Of a DNA stretch of 64,000 nucleotides, positions 42,495-51,300 are shown one piece after another; the stretch's first letter is position 1, and each line of letters opens with the position of its first letter. The notes under the pieces were generated by a model, which had not been told where the DNA came from, did not search any database, and saw only the letters and a program-made list of their open reading frames with translations. Made by a program: the position numbers and the translations under genes. The stretch comes from Poindextera sp963706385 (lineage in GTDB: Bacteria > Pseudomonadota > Alphaproteobacteria > Caulobacterales > Caulobacteraceae): NCBI GenBank assembly GCA_963706385.1, contig OY970153.1, positions 1,550,001 through 1,614,000 of the forward strand. The letters run 5' to 3'.

Positions 42495-44402
42495 ATGGCC
42501 AAGGACATCCCGCTCATCGACGAAGCCCTCGCCGACGCGCACCTGCCGTCGCTGCTCATGGCGCTGGTCCACATCACCGGCGACGCGGGCCTTCTGAGCG
42601 ACGAGATGAAGCCGGCCTACGACTTCTTCGCCGACAGCCGGCTGGGCGGTTATTCGCCGCAGCAGCAGTCGGCGCTGCGCGATCGGGCCAAGGCGGCGAT
42701 CACCGCCTATCTGGCCGGCGACGGCGAGCTGCCGCCGCAGCCCTCGGCCGCGACCCTGCGGCGGATGATGGACTTCATCGTCGGCGGGGCGGTTCCCGAG
42801 CGCTACGTCGACATGCTGATGGAGGAGTTGGCCCTCGACGGGGTGGATCAGAAAAAGCCGCAATGGGAGGCGCCCAAGCTGAAGACGGCGGCCTCCAAGC
42901 TGAAGGTGCTGATCATCGGCGCGGGCATGTCGGGCCTGCTCGCCGCCATCCGCCTGCAACAGGCCGGCATCGGCTTTACGATCATCGAGAAGAACCCCGA
43001 CGTGGGCGGCACCTGGCTGGAGAACACCTATCCCGGCTGCCGGGTGGACAATCCGAGCCACCTCTACGGCTATTCGTTCGAGCCGAACCACGAATGGCCG
43101 GCGCACTATTCGACCCAGCCGGTGCTGCGCGACTACTTCAAGACCTGCGCCGACAAGTACGATCTGCGCCCGCACATCCGCTTCAACACCCAGGTGACCG
43201 AGGCCCGCTTCGACGAGGCGGCCAAGGCCTGGCGGGTCAAGATCCGGCGCGAGGACGGCGCGGAGGAGATCCTGGTGGCCAGCGCGGTGATCAGCGCGGT
43301 CGGCCAGCTCAATCAGCCGCGCCTGCCCGACATTCCCGGCCGCGACAGCTTCAAGGGCGAGGCCTTCCATTCGGCCCGCTGGCGCCATGACGTGGACCTG
43401 AAGGGCAAGCGGGTGGCCTGCATCGGCACGGGCGCCAGCGCCTTCCAGTTCGTGCCCGAGATCGCGCCGATCGTCGGCCATCTGACGGTGTTCCAGCGCA
43501 CCCCGCCGTGGCTCGGCCCGACCCCGGACTATCACGACAAGGTCAGCCCCGGCGAAGCCTGGCTCTTGGAGCACGTGCCCTATTACGAGAAATGGTACCG
43601 CTTCTGGCTGTTCTGGATGCTGACCGACGGCCTCTACGACAGCGTCAAGGGCGATCCGGGCTACAACGGCCCGCCGACCGCGGTCGGCGCCGCCAACGCC
43701 ATGCTGCGCGAGATGCTGATCGAGGCGATCAAGCCGCAGACCGAAGGCGCGCCGGGCCTCTTGGAAAAGGTGATCCCGGCCTATCCGATCGGCGGCAAGC
43801 GCTCGGTGCGCGACAACGGCGTGTGGATCGCGGCCCTGCGCCGGCCGAACGTCGAGCTGATCACCGAGCCGATCAAGGAGATCACCCCCGAGGGCGTCGT
43901 CACCGCCGACGGCGTGCTGCACAAGGTCGACGTGATCGTCTACGGCACCGGCTTCACCGCCTCGGACTTCCTCAAGACCTTCAAGGTCTACGGCCGCGGC
44001 GGGGTCGAGCTGCACGAGCGGTGGGCCGGGGACGCGCGCGCCTATCTGGGCATGACCATCCCCAATTTCCCGAACCTGTTCGTGCTCTACGGTCCGAACA
44101 CCAACATCGTGGTCAACGGCTCGATCATCTTCTTTTCCGAGTGCGGCGTCCGCTACATCATCGGCGCGCTGCGGATGCTGGCCGAGACCGGCCATGCGAC
44201 GCTGGAGCCGAAGGCGGCCGTGCACGACGCCTTCAACAAGAAGGTCGACGCGGCCAACGCCGAGATGGCCTGGGGCGCGCCCCAGGTGAACAGCTGGTAC
44301 AAGAACGCCAAGGGCCGGGTCAGCCAGAACTGGCCCTTCCGGCTGGTCGACTACTGGACCGCGACGCTAAAGCCCAATCCCGACGACTTCGTGCTGAATT
44401 GA
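42495..44402 (+). CDS. FAD-dependent Baeyer-Villiger-type monooxygenase
   Basis: A 635-residue flavoprotein monooxygenase. After an N-terminal ~135-residue extension, it has the FAD Rossmann motif IGAGMSGLLA (Gly142 on), the BVMO fingerprint FKGEAFHSARW (286-296), the NADPH motif IGTGASAFQ, and a late DVIVYGTGF segment. It should use NADPH and O2 to insert oxygen into a ketone. N-terminally extended members are common in actinobacteria and alphaproteobacteria. ATG 42495 has a GGAGG site upstream. The acyl-CoA carboxylase follows 49 bp later, and the TetR-like palindrome upstream may control both. Confidence 0.9.
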   Translation: MAKDIPLIDEALADAHLPSLLMALVHITGDAGLLSDEMKPAYDFFADSRLGGYSPQQQSALRDRAKAAITAYLAGDGELPPQPSAATLRRMMDFIVGGAVPERYVDMLMEELALDGVDQKKPQWEAPKLKTAASKLKVLIIGAGMSGLLAAIRLQQAGIGFTIIEKNPDVGGTWLENTYPGCRVDNPSHLYGYSFEPNHEWPAHYSTQPVLRDYFKTCADKYDLRPHIRFNTQVTEARFDEAAKAWRVKIRREDGAEEILVASAVISAVGQLNQPRLPDIPGRDSFKGEAFHSARWRHDVDLKGKRVACIGTGASAFQFVPEIAPIVGHLTVFQRTPPWLGPTPDYHDKVSPGEAWLLEHVPYYEKWYRFWLFWMLTDGLYDSVKGDPGYNGPPTAVGAANAMLREMLIEAIKPQTEGAPGLLEKVIPAYPIGGKRSVRDNGVWIAALRRPNVELITEPIKEITPEGVVTADGVLHKVDVIVYGTGFTASDFLKTFKVYGRGGVELHERWAGDARAYLGMTIPNFPNLFVLYGPNTNIVVNGSIIFFSECGVRYIIGALRMLAETGHATLEPKAAVHDAFNKKVDAANAEMAWGAPQVNSWYKNAKGRVSQNWPFRLVDYWTATLKPNPDDFVLN

Positions 44403-44451
44403 GCCGGCCGGCTCGCGCATCTTCCATTCGAATGCCTGTCGGGAGTCCGCC

Positions 44452-47400
44452 GTGTTCAAACGCGTCTTGATCGCCAACCGCGGGGAAATCGCCATCCGCG
44501 TGGCGCGCGCCGCCTCCGCGCTGGGCGTGGAATCGGTCGCCGTCCACGCGCCGGCCGATGCCCTGTCGCTGCATACGCGCATCACCACCGCCTCGCGCCC
44601 GATCGGCGACGCCGCGGCCGATCCCGTGCGCGCCTATCTCGACATCGACGCCTTGATCCAGGCGGCCAAGGCCAGCGGCTGCGATTGCGTCCACCCCGGC
44701 TACGGCTTCCTGTCCGAAAACGCGGTGTTCGCCCAGCGTTGCCTCAGCGAGGGGCTGGCCTTCATCGGGCCGCGCCCCGACACGCTCGGCCTGTTCGGCG
44801 ACAAGACCCGGGCGCGCAAGCTGGCGCAGTCCCTGGGCATCCCCGTCGTGCCCGGCAGCCCGCACGCGCTGGCCAGCGCGGACGAGGCGAGCGCGGCGGC
44901 CAAGGCGCTCGGCTATCCGGTAATGCTGAAGGCCGCCGCCGGCGGCGGCGGGCGCGGCATGCGCGCGGTGGACAGCGCCGGCGAGATGGCCGCGGCGTTC
45001 GCCCGCTGCCAGAGCGAGGCCCAGGCCGCGTTCGGCGACGGGGCGGTGTTCCTCGAAAAGCTGGTCGCCCGGCCGCGGCACATCGAGGTCCAGATCCTCG
45101 CCGACAGCCATGGCGACGTCGTCCACCTCCACGAGCGCGACTGCTCGGTGCAGCTGCGCAATCAGAAGGTCGTCGAGATCGCCCCGGCCCCGGGGCTGGA
45201 CCCGGCGCTGCGCGAGCGCATCCTGGGCGACGCGATCAAGCTGGCCCGCGCCACCGACTATGTGAACGCCGGCACGGTCGAGTTCCTGGTCGATCCCGAG
45301 GCTGGCGAGCACTATTTCATCGAGTGCAATCCGCGCATCCAGGTGGAGCACACGGTCACCGAACAGGTCACCGGCGTCGATCTGGTCGAGGCCCAGTTCC
45401 GCATCGCCGCCGGCGCGGCCTTGAGCGAGTTGGGTCTCGCCAGCCAGGCGGCGGTCGAGGCGCCGCGCGGCTTCGCGGTGCAGGCCCGCATCGTCGCCCA
45501 CGGCGCCGGCGTCTTGACCGCCTACAAGGAGCCGACCGGGCCGGGGGTCCGGGTCGATTCCTGCGGCTATCTCGGCTACGCGCCGCCGCCGCAGTTCGAT
45601 CCGATGTTCGCCAAGCTGATCGGCCAGTCCAATTCGACCCAGTCGTTCGCCTCGGCGATCGACAAGACCCTGCGCGCGCTGGACGAATTTCATATCGCCG
45701 GCCTGCCGACCAATCTGCGCCAGCTGCGCGCCATCCTCTCGCATCCGGCGGTGCGGGCGGGCGATGCGCGCACCACCCTCCTGACCGAGCACCCCGAGCT
45801 GCTGACGCCGCAGGACGCGGCGTCCGCGTCCGGCTCGCTGGCGTTGCTCGATCAGCAGGCCATGGCGCTGAGCGGCGGCAAGGGCGCGCTGGTCCTGGCC
45901 GCCCAGCCGGCCTCGGCCTCGCTCGCCGCCCATGAAGGCGAAGAGGGCGTCGAATGCCCGATGGGCGGCGCCATCGTCGAGGTCGCCGTCGAGCCGGGCG
46001 CCGCGGTCAACGCCGGCGACGCCCTGATGATCGTCAGCGCCATGAAGATGGAGACCGCCGTCACCGCGCCCTGCGCCGGCGTGGTGATCGCGATCAAGCC
46101 CAACGGGGTCGGCGACAGCGTCGCGGCGGGCCAGATCGTCGCGACCATCGCCCCCAGCCGAAGCCGCGGCGCCAAGGCCGCGCCGCGCCGGTACGGCGCG
46201 GACTCCTGGGCGCCCATGCTGGCCGAGGTCAAGGCGCTGCAAGACATCGCCCACCGCCGGTTCGCCCCCGATTCGGAGGATCCCGGCGTGGTCCGCCAGC
46301 GCGCTCGCGGCAAGCTGACCTGCCGTGAGCGGATCGATTTGTTGCTGGATGCCGGCAGCTTTCGCGAGGTCGGCAGTCTGGCGGGCTTCGCCAGCTACGA
46401 CGACGAGGGCCATGTCGCGGACTTCACCCCGGCCAACCACGTCGGCGGCTGGGGCAAGATCGACGGACGCACGAGCGTGGTCTGCGCCGACGACTTCACC
46501 TCGCGCGGCGGGCACGCCGACGGCGCCATCGGCGCCAAGAGCGGCTATCTCGACCGGCTGTCGCTCGAACTCCGCTGCCCCTCGATCCGGCTGCTGGACG
46601 GCTCGTCCGGCGGCGGCAGCGTCGCCGCCATGGTCCCGCAGCAGCACAAGGCGGGCGAGAGCAAGGCCCAGGAAAGCTCCGGCGCGATCAAGGCCGGCCG
46701 GCCCCGCGTCGCCGGCGGCGGCGGCTCGTTCCTGCCCGGCCACCTGGGCTCCTCGTTGTTCGCCGAACAGCTCGGCAAGGTGCCGGTGGTCAACCTGCTC
46801 TTGGGCAGCGTGGTGGGCATCGGCGCGGCCAAGGCGGTGCTCGGCCACTTCTCGGTGATGGTGCGCGACATCGCCCAGCTGTTCGTCGCCGGACCGCCGG
46901 TGGTCCGCCACGCCATGGGTTACGACATCACCAAGGAGGATCTGGGCGACTGGCGCATCCACTGCCGCAACGGCTCGGTCGACAATCTGGCCGAGAGCGA
47001 GGAGGAGGCGGTCGCGATGACCAAGCGCTTCCTCTCCTACCTGCCCTCCAGCGTCTACGAGGCGCCGCCGGTGCTGGCGCCCGATCCCGACGATCCGATC
47101 GACCGGCGCGAGGAGGAGCTGTTCACCCTCATCCCCCGCAAGCGCACGACCACGTTCGACATGCGCCGCGCCATCCGGCTGATGGCGGACAAGGGCTCGT
47201 TCTTCGAGATCGGCGCGCTGTGGGGCACCGATCAGATCGTCGGCCTCGTGCGCTTCAACGGCTATCCGATGGGCGTGATCGCCTCGGACAGCCGGCACAT
47301 CAACGGTGGGGCGCTGACCGCCGACGGCTGCGACAAGCTGAGACGGCACCTGGACATGTGCGACCTGTTCCACCTGCCGGTGCTGAACCTGATCGACAAT

Positions 47401-47865
47401 CCGGGCTTCGCCGTCGGGCTGGAGCACGAGATCGCCGGCGTCATCCGCAAGGGCGGCGAATGGATGATCGCCTTCGCTCAGGTGAACGTGCCGATCTTCA
47501 CCGTCATCATGCGGCGCAGCTTCGGGGTCGCCGGCAACAACTACGCGACGCCGAAGAGCGGGGTCAGCATGCGGGTGGCCTGGCCGGCGGCGGACGTCGG
47601 CGGCATTCCGCCGGAGGGCGGCATCGAGGCGGCCTACAAGCGCCAGCTCGCCGAAGCGGCCGATCCCGCCGCCCTGCGCGCCGAGATCAACGCCCGCATC
47701 GAAAGCGCGCGCGGCCCCATCGGGCCGCTGAACACGTTCCAGATGGAAGAGATGATCGACCCGCGCGACACCCGCCGGCTGGTCTGCGAGTGGGCGCAGA
47801 ACGCCTGGCGCATCGTCTCGCAGCCGGCGGGCCTGGGGCCGCGCGCGCTGCAGTTCAGGCCGTAA
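44452..47865 (+). CDS. Single-chain acyl-CoA carboxylase (biotin carboxylase-BCCP-carboxyltransferase)
   Basis: A 1137-residue three-domain biotin enzyme. Biotin carboxylase (about 1-450) has KRVLIANRGEIAIR, GGGGRGMR, and EMNPRIQVEH-like ECNPRIQVEHTVTEQ. The BCCP domain has biotinyl Lys532 in SAMKMET. The carboxyltransferase (about 610-1137) holds SSGGGSVAAM...GHLGSSL and the acyl-CoA site NPGFAVGLEHE...RRSFGVAGNNYA. The full single-chain order is that of long-chain acyl-CoA carboxylase (LCC), which uses acyl-CoAs of varied length. The substrate is not determined. It follows the BVMO gene by 49 bp and is likely in one operon. Confidence 0.92.
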   Translation: MFKRVLIANRGEIAIRVARAASALGVESVAVHAPADALSLHTRITTASRPIGDAAADPVRAYLDIDALIQAAKASGCDCVHPGYGFLSENAVFAQRCLSEGLAFIGPRPDTLGLFGDKTRARKLAQSLGIPVVPGSPHALASADEASAAAKALGYPVMLKAAAGGGGRGMRAVDSAGEMAAAFARCQSEAQAAFGDGAVFLEKLVARPRHIEVQILADSHGDVVHLHERDCSVQLRNQKVVEIAPAPGLDPALRERILGDAIKLARATDYVNAGTVEFLVDPEAGEHYFIECNPRIQVEHTVTEQVTGVDLVEAQFRIAAGAALSELGLASQAAVEAPRGFAVQARIVAHGAGVLTAYKEPTGPGVRVDSCGYLGYAPPPQFDPMFAKLIGQSNSTQSFASAIDKTLRALDEFHIAGLPTNLRQLRAILSHPAVRAGDARTTLLTEHPELLTPQDAASASGSLALLDQQAMALSGGKGALVLAAQPASASLAAHEGEEGVECPMGGAIVEVAVEPGAAVNAGDALMIVSAMKMETAVTAPCAGVVIAIKPNGVGDSVAAGQIVATIAPSRSRGAKAAPRRYGADSWAPMLAEVKALQDIAHRRFAPDSEDPGVVRQRARGKLTCRERIDLLLDAGSFREVGSLAGFASYDDEGHVADFTPANHVGGWGKIDGRTSVVCADDFTSRGGHADGAIGAKSGYLDRLSLELRCPSIRLLDGSSGGGSVAAMVPQQHKAGESKAQESSGAIKAGRPRVAGGGGSFLPGHLGSSLFAEQLGKVPVVNLLLGSVVGIGAAKAVLGHFSVMVRDIAQLFVAGPPVVRHAMGYDITKEDLGDWRIHCRNGSVDNLAESEEEAVAMTKRFLSYLPSSVYEAPPVLAPDPDDPIDRREEELFTLIPRKRTTTFDMRRAIRLMADKGSFFEIGALWGTDQIVGLVRFNGYPMGVIASDSRHINGGALTADGCDKLRRHLDMCDLFHLPVLNLIDNPGFAVGLEHEIAGVIRKGGEWMIAFAQVNVPIFTVIMRRSFGVAGNNYATPKSGVSMRVAWPAADVGGIPPEGGIEAAYKRQLAEAADPAALRAEINARIESARGPIGPLNTFQMEEMIDPRDTRRLVCEWAQNAWRIVSQPAGLGPRALQFRP

Positions 47866-47944
47866 CCCGCCTCGCCGACCGGCCGTCGGGTCCGGATCGC
47901 CCGCTTGATGGAGGTTAAGGACGCGCGGGCGAACGCGGGCGAAC

Positions 47945-48059
47945 TAGAGCGCGTTCCGCAAAAGTGGATCCGGTTTTGCGATCAGAACGCGCTCAAACTT
48001 GTGACTCTAGAGCACGATTCAACGATCAGGCGATTTGGCCTGATCGCATCGTGCTCTAG
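47945..48059. repeat. Dual-palindrome intergenic repeat, copy 3
   Basis: Same orientation and nearly the same bases as the copy at 2233-2347. It fills the gap between the carboxylase and the chorismatase-like gene, whose start codon lies 28 bp further. Differences from copy 1 are confined to a few positions, including the joint between the two palindromes. No coding sequence is involved. Confidence 0.9.
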
Positions 48060-48086
48060 GCGCGCGGAGGCGAGGAGCTAGAGCGG

Positions 48087-49247
48087 ATGAACAAGGCTGG
48101 CGGCGCGACCTGGCGCAGCTTCCGCGGAGGCTTGGGCGCGCGCGAACACACCATCGCCATCGAGGCGCCCGCCGACCTCGACCTGCCCGGGCAGCTCGAC
48201 GCGATGGCGCGGGCCTACGCCGAGGCCACCCAGGCGCTGAATCTGCCGCAGCAGACCGCGGTGTTCCGGCGCATCTTCGCCAGCGACGCGGCGAACCAGG
48301 CCGGCCTGATCGGCGAGAGCAGCCTGGTCGGCGAACCCTACGACAGCCCCGTGGCGGTCTCGCTGGTGCAGCAGCCGCCGCTGAGCGGCGCGAAGGTGGC
48401 GATGCTCGCCTATCACATCGAAAGCGACGCGCCGCTGGTCAAACACCAGATCGCGCCGAACCATGTGCTGGTCGAGCGCGGCGCGCTCGGACATCTCTGG
48501 AGCACCCGAATCTGCGCCGGCGAGACCACCCGGGCGAGCTCCGCCGTCGACCAGACGCGGGGCGCGTTCGAGGCCCTGATCGGCGCGCTCGAGGGCCGCG
48601 GCGGGCGGTTCGCGGACCATTGCATGCGCACCTGGATCTATCTCAAGCAGGTCGACGTGTTCTACCAGGACATGGTCGGCGCGCGCGGCGAGCTGTTCGA
48701 GCGCCACGGCCTGAACCGCGACACCCACTACATCGCCAGCACCGGCATCGAGGGCGCCTGCGCGCATCGCTACGACGTGGTGCTGATGGACGCCTATTCC
48801 ATCCTCGGCCTCGGGTCCGACCAGGTGTCCTACCTGAGCGACCTGGACCGCCTCTGCGCGACCAAGGATTACGGCGTCACCTTCGAGCGTGGAACCCGCA
48901 TCGCCTATGCCGACCGGGCCCATCACCTGATTTCGGGCACCGCCAGCATCGACGCGGCCGGGCAGGTGATGCACGTCGGCGACGTGCGGCGCCAGTTGGA
49001 GCGCGCGCTGGACAACGTCGACCACCTCCTGCGCTCGGGCGGGGCGCGCATCGAAGACATGAGCCATTTCATCGTCTATCTGCGCGACCCCAGCGATCGT
49101 CCGCTGGTGGAAGGCTATTTCGCCGACCGCTTTCCGGACACGCCGTATCTGATCGTCCAGGGCGCGGTGTGCCGCCCGGAATGGCTGGTCGAGGTCGAGG
49201 GGATCGCGGCCGTTCCGCACGATGCGCCCGCGCTGCCGGCGTTCTGA
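48087..49247 (+). CDS. Rid-superfamily, chorismatase-like protein
   Basis: A 386-residue protein whose C-terminal half resembles the RidA/YjgF fold in the form used by chorismatases (FkbO, Hyg5, XanB2). Features: HYIASTGIEG, GVTFERGTRI, ISGTASIDAAGQVMHVGDVRRQLERALDNVDHLL, and a late CRPEWLVEVEG carrying a family-like acidic residue. Chorismatases cleave chorismate to pyruvate plus hydroxybenzoate or a dihydroxy-diene. XanB2 supplies 4-hydroxybenzoate for ubiquinone. The assignment is by motif resemblance. Plain Rid deaminase function remains possible. The N-terminus (1-140) is not recognised. Two oxygenases and ubiTUV follow downstream. Confidence 0.65.
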   Translation: MNKAGGATWRSFRGGLGAREHTIAIEAPADLDLPGQLDAMARAYAEATQALNLPQQTAVFRRIFASDAANQAGLIGESSLVGEPYDSPVAVSLVQQPPLSGAKVAMLAYHIESDAPLVKHQIAPNHVLVERGALGHLWSTRICAGETTRASSAVDQTRGAFEALIGALEGRGGRFADHCMRTWIYLKQVDVFYQDMVGARGELFERHGLNRDTHYIASTGIEGACAHRYDVVLMDAYSILGLGSDQVSYLSDLDRLCATKDYGVTFERGTRIAYADRAHHLISGTASIDAAGQVMHVGDVRRQLERALDNVDHLLRSGGARIEDMSHFIVYLRDPSDRPLVEGYFADRFPDTPYLIVQGAVCRPEWLVEVEGIAAVPHDAPALPAF

Positions 49248-49271
49248 ACGGCGCGGGGCCGGAGACAGACC

Positions 49272-49958
49272 ATGAGCGCGAACGCCGCCTTCAGATTGCT
49301 GGACGAACGCGCCATCGCCGACGCCGGCCTGCGACACGATCCCTACGACTTCTGCTTCGTCGAGCAGGCGATGGCGGCGGATCGCAAGGACGAGGTGCTG
49401 GCCGACGCGCCGACGATCCCCGACCGCGGCAGCTACGCCCTGCCCGACCTGCGTCACGGCCCGGCGTTCGGCGCCCTGCTGGCCGACCTGTTGAGCCGCC
49501 GCTTCCGCCGCCTGGTCGAGGACAAGTTCGACCTGGACCTGGGTGGTCGCCCCCCCTGCATCGTGATGATGGGCAACACCACCGGTCATTACAACGAGGG
49601 CTACGCCCACCCCGACAGCCGCCACAAGATCGTCACCGTGCTGGTCGGGCTCTCGCGCGAGTGGCCGCACGAGCGCGGCCGGTTGCGGGTGCTGCGCGGT
49701 CCGGACCGCGAGGACTACGCCTTCGAGTTCGCGCCGGTCTTCGGCCGGATACTGATGTTCCGTGTCTCGGACCAATCCTGGCACGGATTTCTGCCGCAGA
49801 AGGGCCAGCGCATGAGCCTGCAACTGTGCTACGTCGATTCCGAACGCTATGTGCGCAAGGAGTATCTGCGCCACCATATCAGCGCCCGCGCCAAGGCGAC
49901 CCCGCTGCTGCGGACCCTGATCGACTACGCGCCGCGGCGGCTGACGGGCGCGCGGTGA
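49272..49958 (+). CDS. 2-oxoglutarate/Fe(II)-dependent oxygenase-like protein
   Basis: A 228-residue double-stranded beta-helix protein. The facial triad is His113-Pro-Asp115 (YAHPDSRHK) and His171 (SWHGFLP), with Arg180 (QRMSLQL) in place to bind 2-oxoglutarate. This is the normal order H-X-D...H...R. It should hydroxylate or otherwise oxidise a small substrate with O2 and 2-oxoglutarate. It starts 24 bp after the chorismatase-like gene and its stop overlaps the next oxygenase by one base, so the three are cotranscribed. The substrate is unknown. Confidence 0.75.
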   Translation: MSANAAFRLLDERAIADAGLRHDPYDFCFVEQAMAADRKDEVLADAPTIPDRGSYALPDLRHGPAFGALLADLLSRRFRRLVEDKFDLDLGGRPPCIVMMGNTTGHYNEGYAHPDSRHKIVTVLVGLSREWPHERGRLRVLRGPDREDYAFEFAPVFGRILMFRVSDQSWHGFLPQKGQRMSLQLCYVDSERYVRKEYLRHHISARAKATPLLRTLIDYAPRRLTGAR

Positions 49959-50635
49959 TGATCTACCCGCCGGTCCCTTCGCCGGACGAGATCGCCGCGC
50001 ACTTTTGCCGTTCGGTGCGCGCCGCGGATCGCGCGGAGGCCCCCTACCGCCATTGGAAGCTCCGGCGCGCGTTCCCGATCGATCTGTGCACCGGTGTCCT
50101 CACCCTGCCCATCGCGCCGCCGAGGCTCGGCCAGACCGACGGCACCCGCAACAGCTACGACGACCGGCGCTGCTTCATCACCCCCGAGATGCGCGCCCGC
50201 TTCCCGACCTGCCAGGCGCTGTCGGAGGCGCTGCAGCGCCCCATGGTGGCCCGGGCGATGGCCGAAACCTGCGAGATCGACGTGGCCGGCGGCTTTCTGC
50301 GGATGGAATACATTCAGGACACCGACGGCGCCTGGCTGGAGCCGCACCGGGACATCCCCGAGAAGCTGTTCTCGATGGTGATCTACCTGTTCACCGGTCC
50401 GGACGCGGAAAGCTGGGGCACCGACATCTACGACGCGGACCAACGCTGGGTCGGCCGCTCGGCGGGCGACTTCGATTCCGGGGTGATCTTCGTCCCCGGC
50501 CCGGACACCTGGCACGGCTTCGAGCCCCGCCCGATCGTCGGCGTGCGCCGGCTGATGGAGATCAACTACGTCCGACCCGATTGGCGCGACCGTTGGCAGC
50601 TCGCGTTTCCCGACCGGCCGATCATGCTGGATTGA
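49958..50635 (+). CDS. 2-oxoglutarate/Fe(II)-dependent oxygenase-like protein
   Basis: A 225-residue DSBH protein with His130-Arg-Asp132 (EPHRDIPE), His186 (TWHGFEP) and Arg198 (RRLMEINYV). That is the same metal triad plus 2-oxoglutarate Arg as the gene before it, although overall sequences differ. The start is ATG 49958 within TGATG, where the previous stop and this start overlap. A GTG three bases earlier is also possible. Two adjacent oxygenases of the same fold suggest successive oxidations of one product. A much longer open frame reaching back to 48620 is antisense-like noise and was ignored. Confidence 0.75.
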   Translation: MIYPPVPSPDEIAAHFCRSVRAADRAEAPYRHWKLRRAFPIDLCTGVLTLPIAPPRLGQTDGTRNSYDDRRCFITPEMRARFPTCQALSEALQRPMVARAMAETCEIDVAGGFLRMEYIQDTDGAWLEPHRDIPEKLFSMVIYLFTGPDAESWGTDIYDADQRWVGRSAGDFDSGVIFVPGPDTWHGFEPRPIVGVRRLMEINYVRPDWRDRWQLAFPDRPIMLD

Positions 50636-50748
50636 CCGCGCGAACGAGGCGGTGGCGAGGGTGTTCGGCCCTGATCAAACCGGGGCTTAACCTTGCGCAA
50701 CTGGACAAGGGTCGCGAACGGATAGGGTGGCGCCGATAGCGAGGGTCC

Positions 50749-51297
50749 ATGCGCGTACGACGAACGCCGATCCACGGTTCGGCCGCTCGGCGGCGGCCCA
50801 AATCGATCAGCGGCGACGCTCTGATGTTCTTCAGCCCGCCGGTGAACATACTGCTTGGGACGGCGTTGCGGCGCGTGGCGCGGCTCAATCCGGACGTGTT
50901 CGATCGACTGGGCGAGTTCCGGCGGTCGGCCTTCCTCATCGCGCCGACGGAAATGCCGGTCGCGTTCCGGCTTGAGCCGAATGCGGGCGGCGGGCGGGTG
51001 ACGGTGGTGCGCCGCGACAACTCCGCTCCAGTCGCCGCCCGGATCAGCGGCCCCCTGGCGGAGCTGCTGGGATTGTTCGACGGCTCGCGCGACGCGGATT
51101 CGGCCTTCTTCACCCGCAGCATCGACGTCGAGGGAGACACCGATGCGGTGGTGGCGCTGCACAACGCCTTGGAGTCGGCCGAATTGACCCTCGCCGACTT
51201 GCTGGGAGCGCCCGCGTTCGCGCGCGGCCCGGTCGACCGGGGCTTGGCCTTCGCCCTGCGGAGCGTGCTCCCGCGCCTCCGCGCCTACGGCGCCTGA
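50749..51297 (+). CDS. ubiT: UbiT-like SCP2-domain protein
   Basis: A 182-residue SCP2-type lipid-binding protein, NRLNPDVFDRL-type start then RRSAFLIAPTEMPVAFRLEP and FTRSIDVEGDTDAVVALHNALE. In E. coli, UbiT carries hydrophobic intermediates in the O2-independent ubiquinone pathway. Its position directly before ubiU and ubiV, in the same order as elsewhere, makes the name secure. The start may be 50749 or ATG 50824 (MFFSPP), where homology begins. It is 4 bp upstream of ubiU, so they form one operon. The 113-bp gap before it carries no clear FNR box. Confidence 0.85.
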   Translation: MRVRRTPIHGSAARRRPKSISGDALMFFSPPVNILLGTALRRVARLNPDVFDRLGEFRRSAFLIAPTEMPVAFRLEPNAGGGRVTVVRRDNSAPVAARISGPLAELLGLFDGSRDADSAFFTRSIDVEGDTDAVVALHNALESAELTLADLLGAPAFARGPVDRGLAFALRSVLPRLRAYGA

Positions 51298-51300
51298 ACG

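Noticed and set aside
44320..47427. A 1035-codon reverse frame opposite the acyl-CoA carboxylase
   Set aside because: High-GC antisense shadow. It is Arg, Gln and His rich, has no domain, and lies over a gene whose domains are all identifiable.
48620..49957. Forward frame upstream of the second 2OG oxygenase
   Set aside because: It overlaps the chorismatase-like and first oxygenase genes in another frame with Arg-rich sequence. Only the part from 49958 has motifs.
50690..50715. TTGCGCAA as an FNR-type site before ubiT
   Set aside because: FNR/FixK sites have TTGAT-N4-ATCAA spacing. This 8-bp palindrome has no spacer and no second half.
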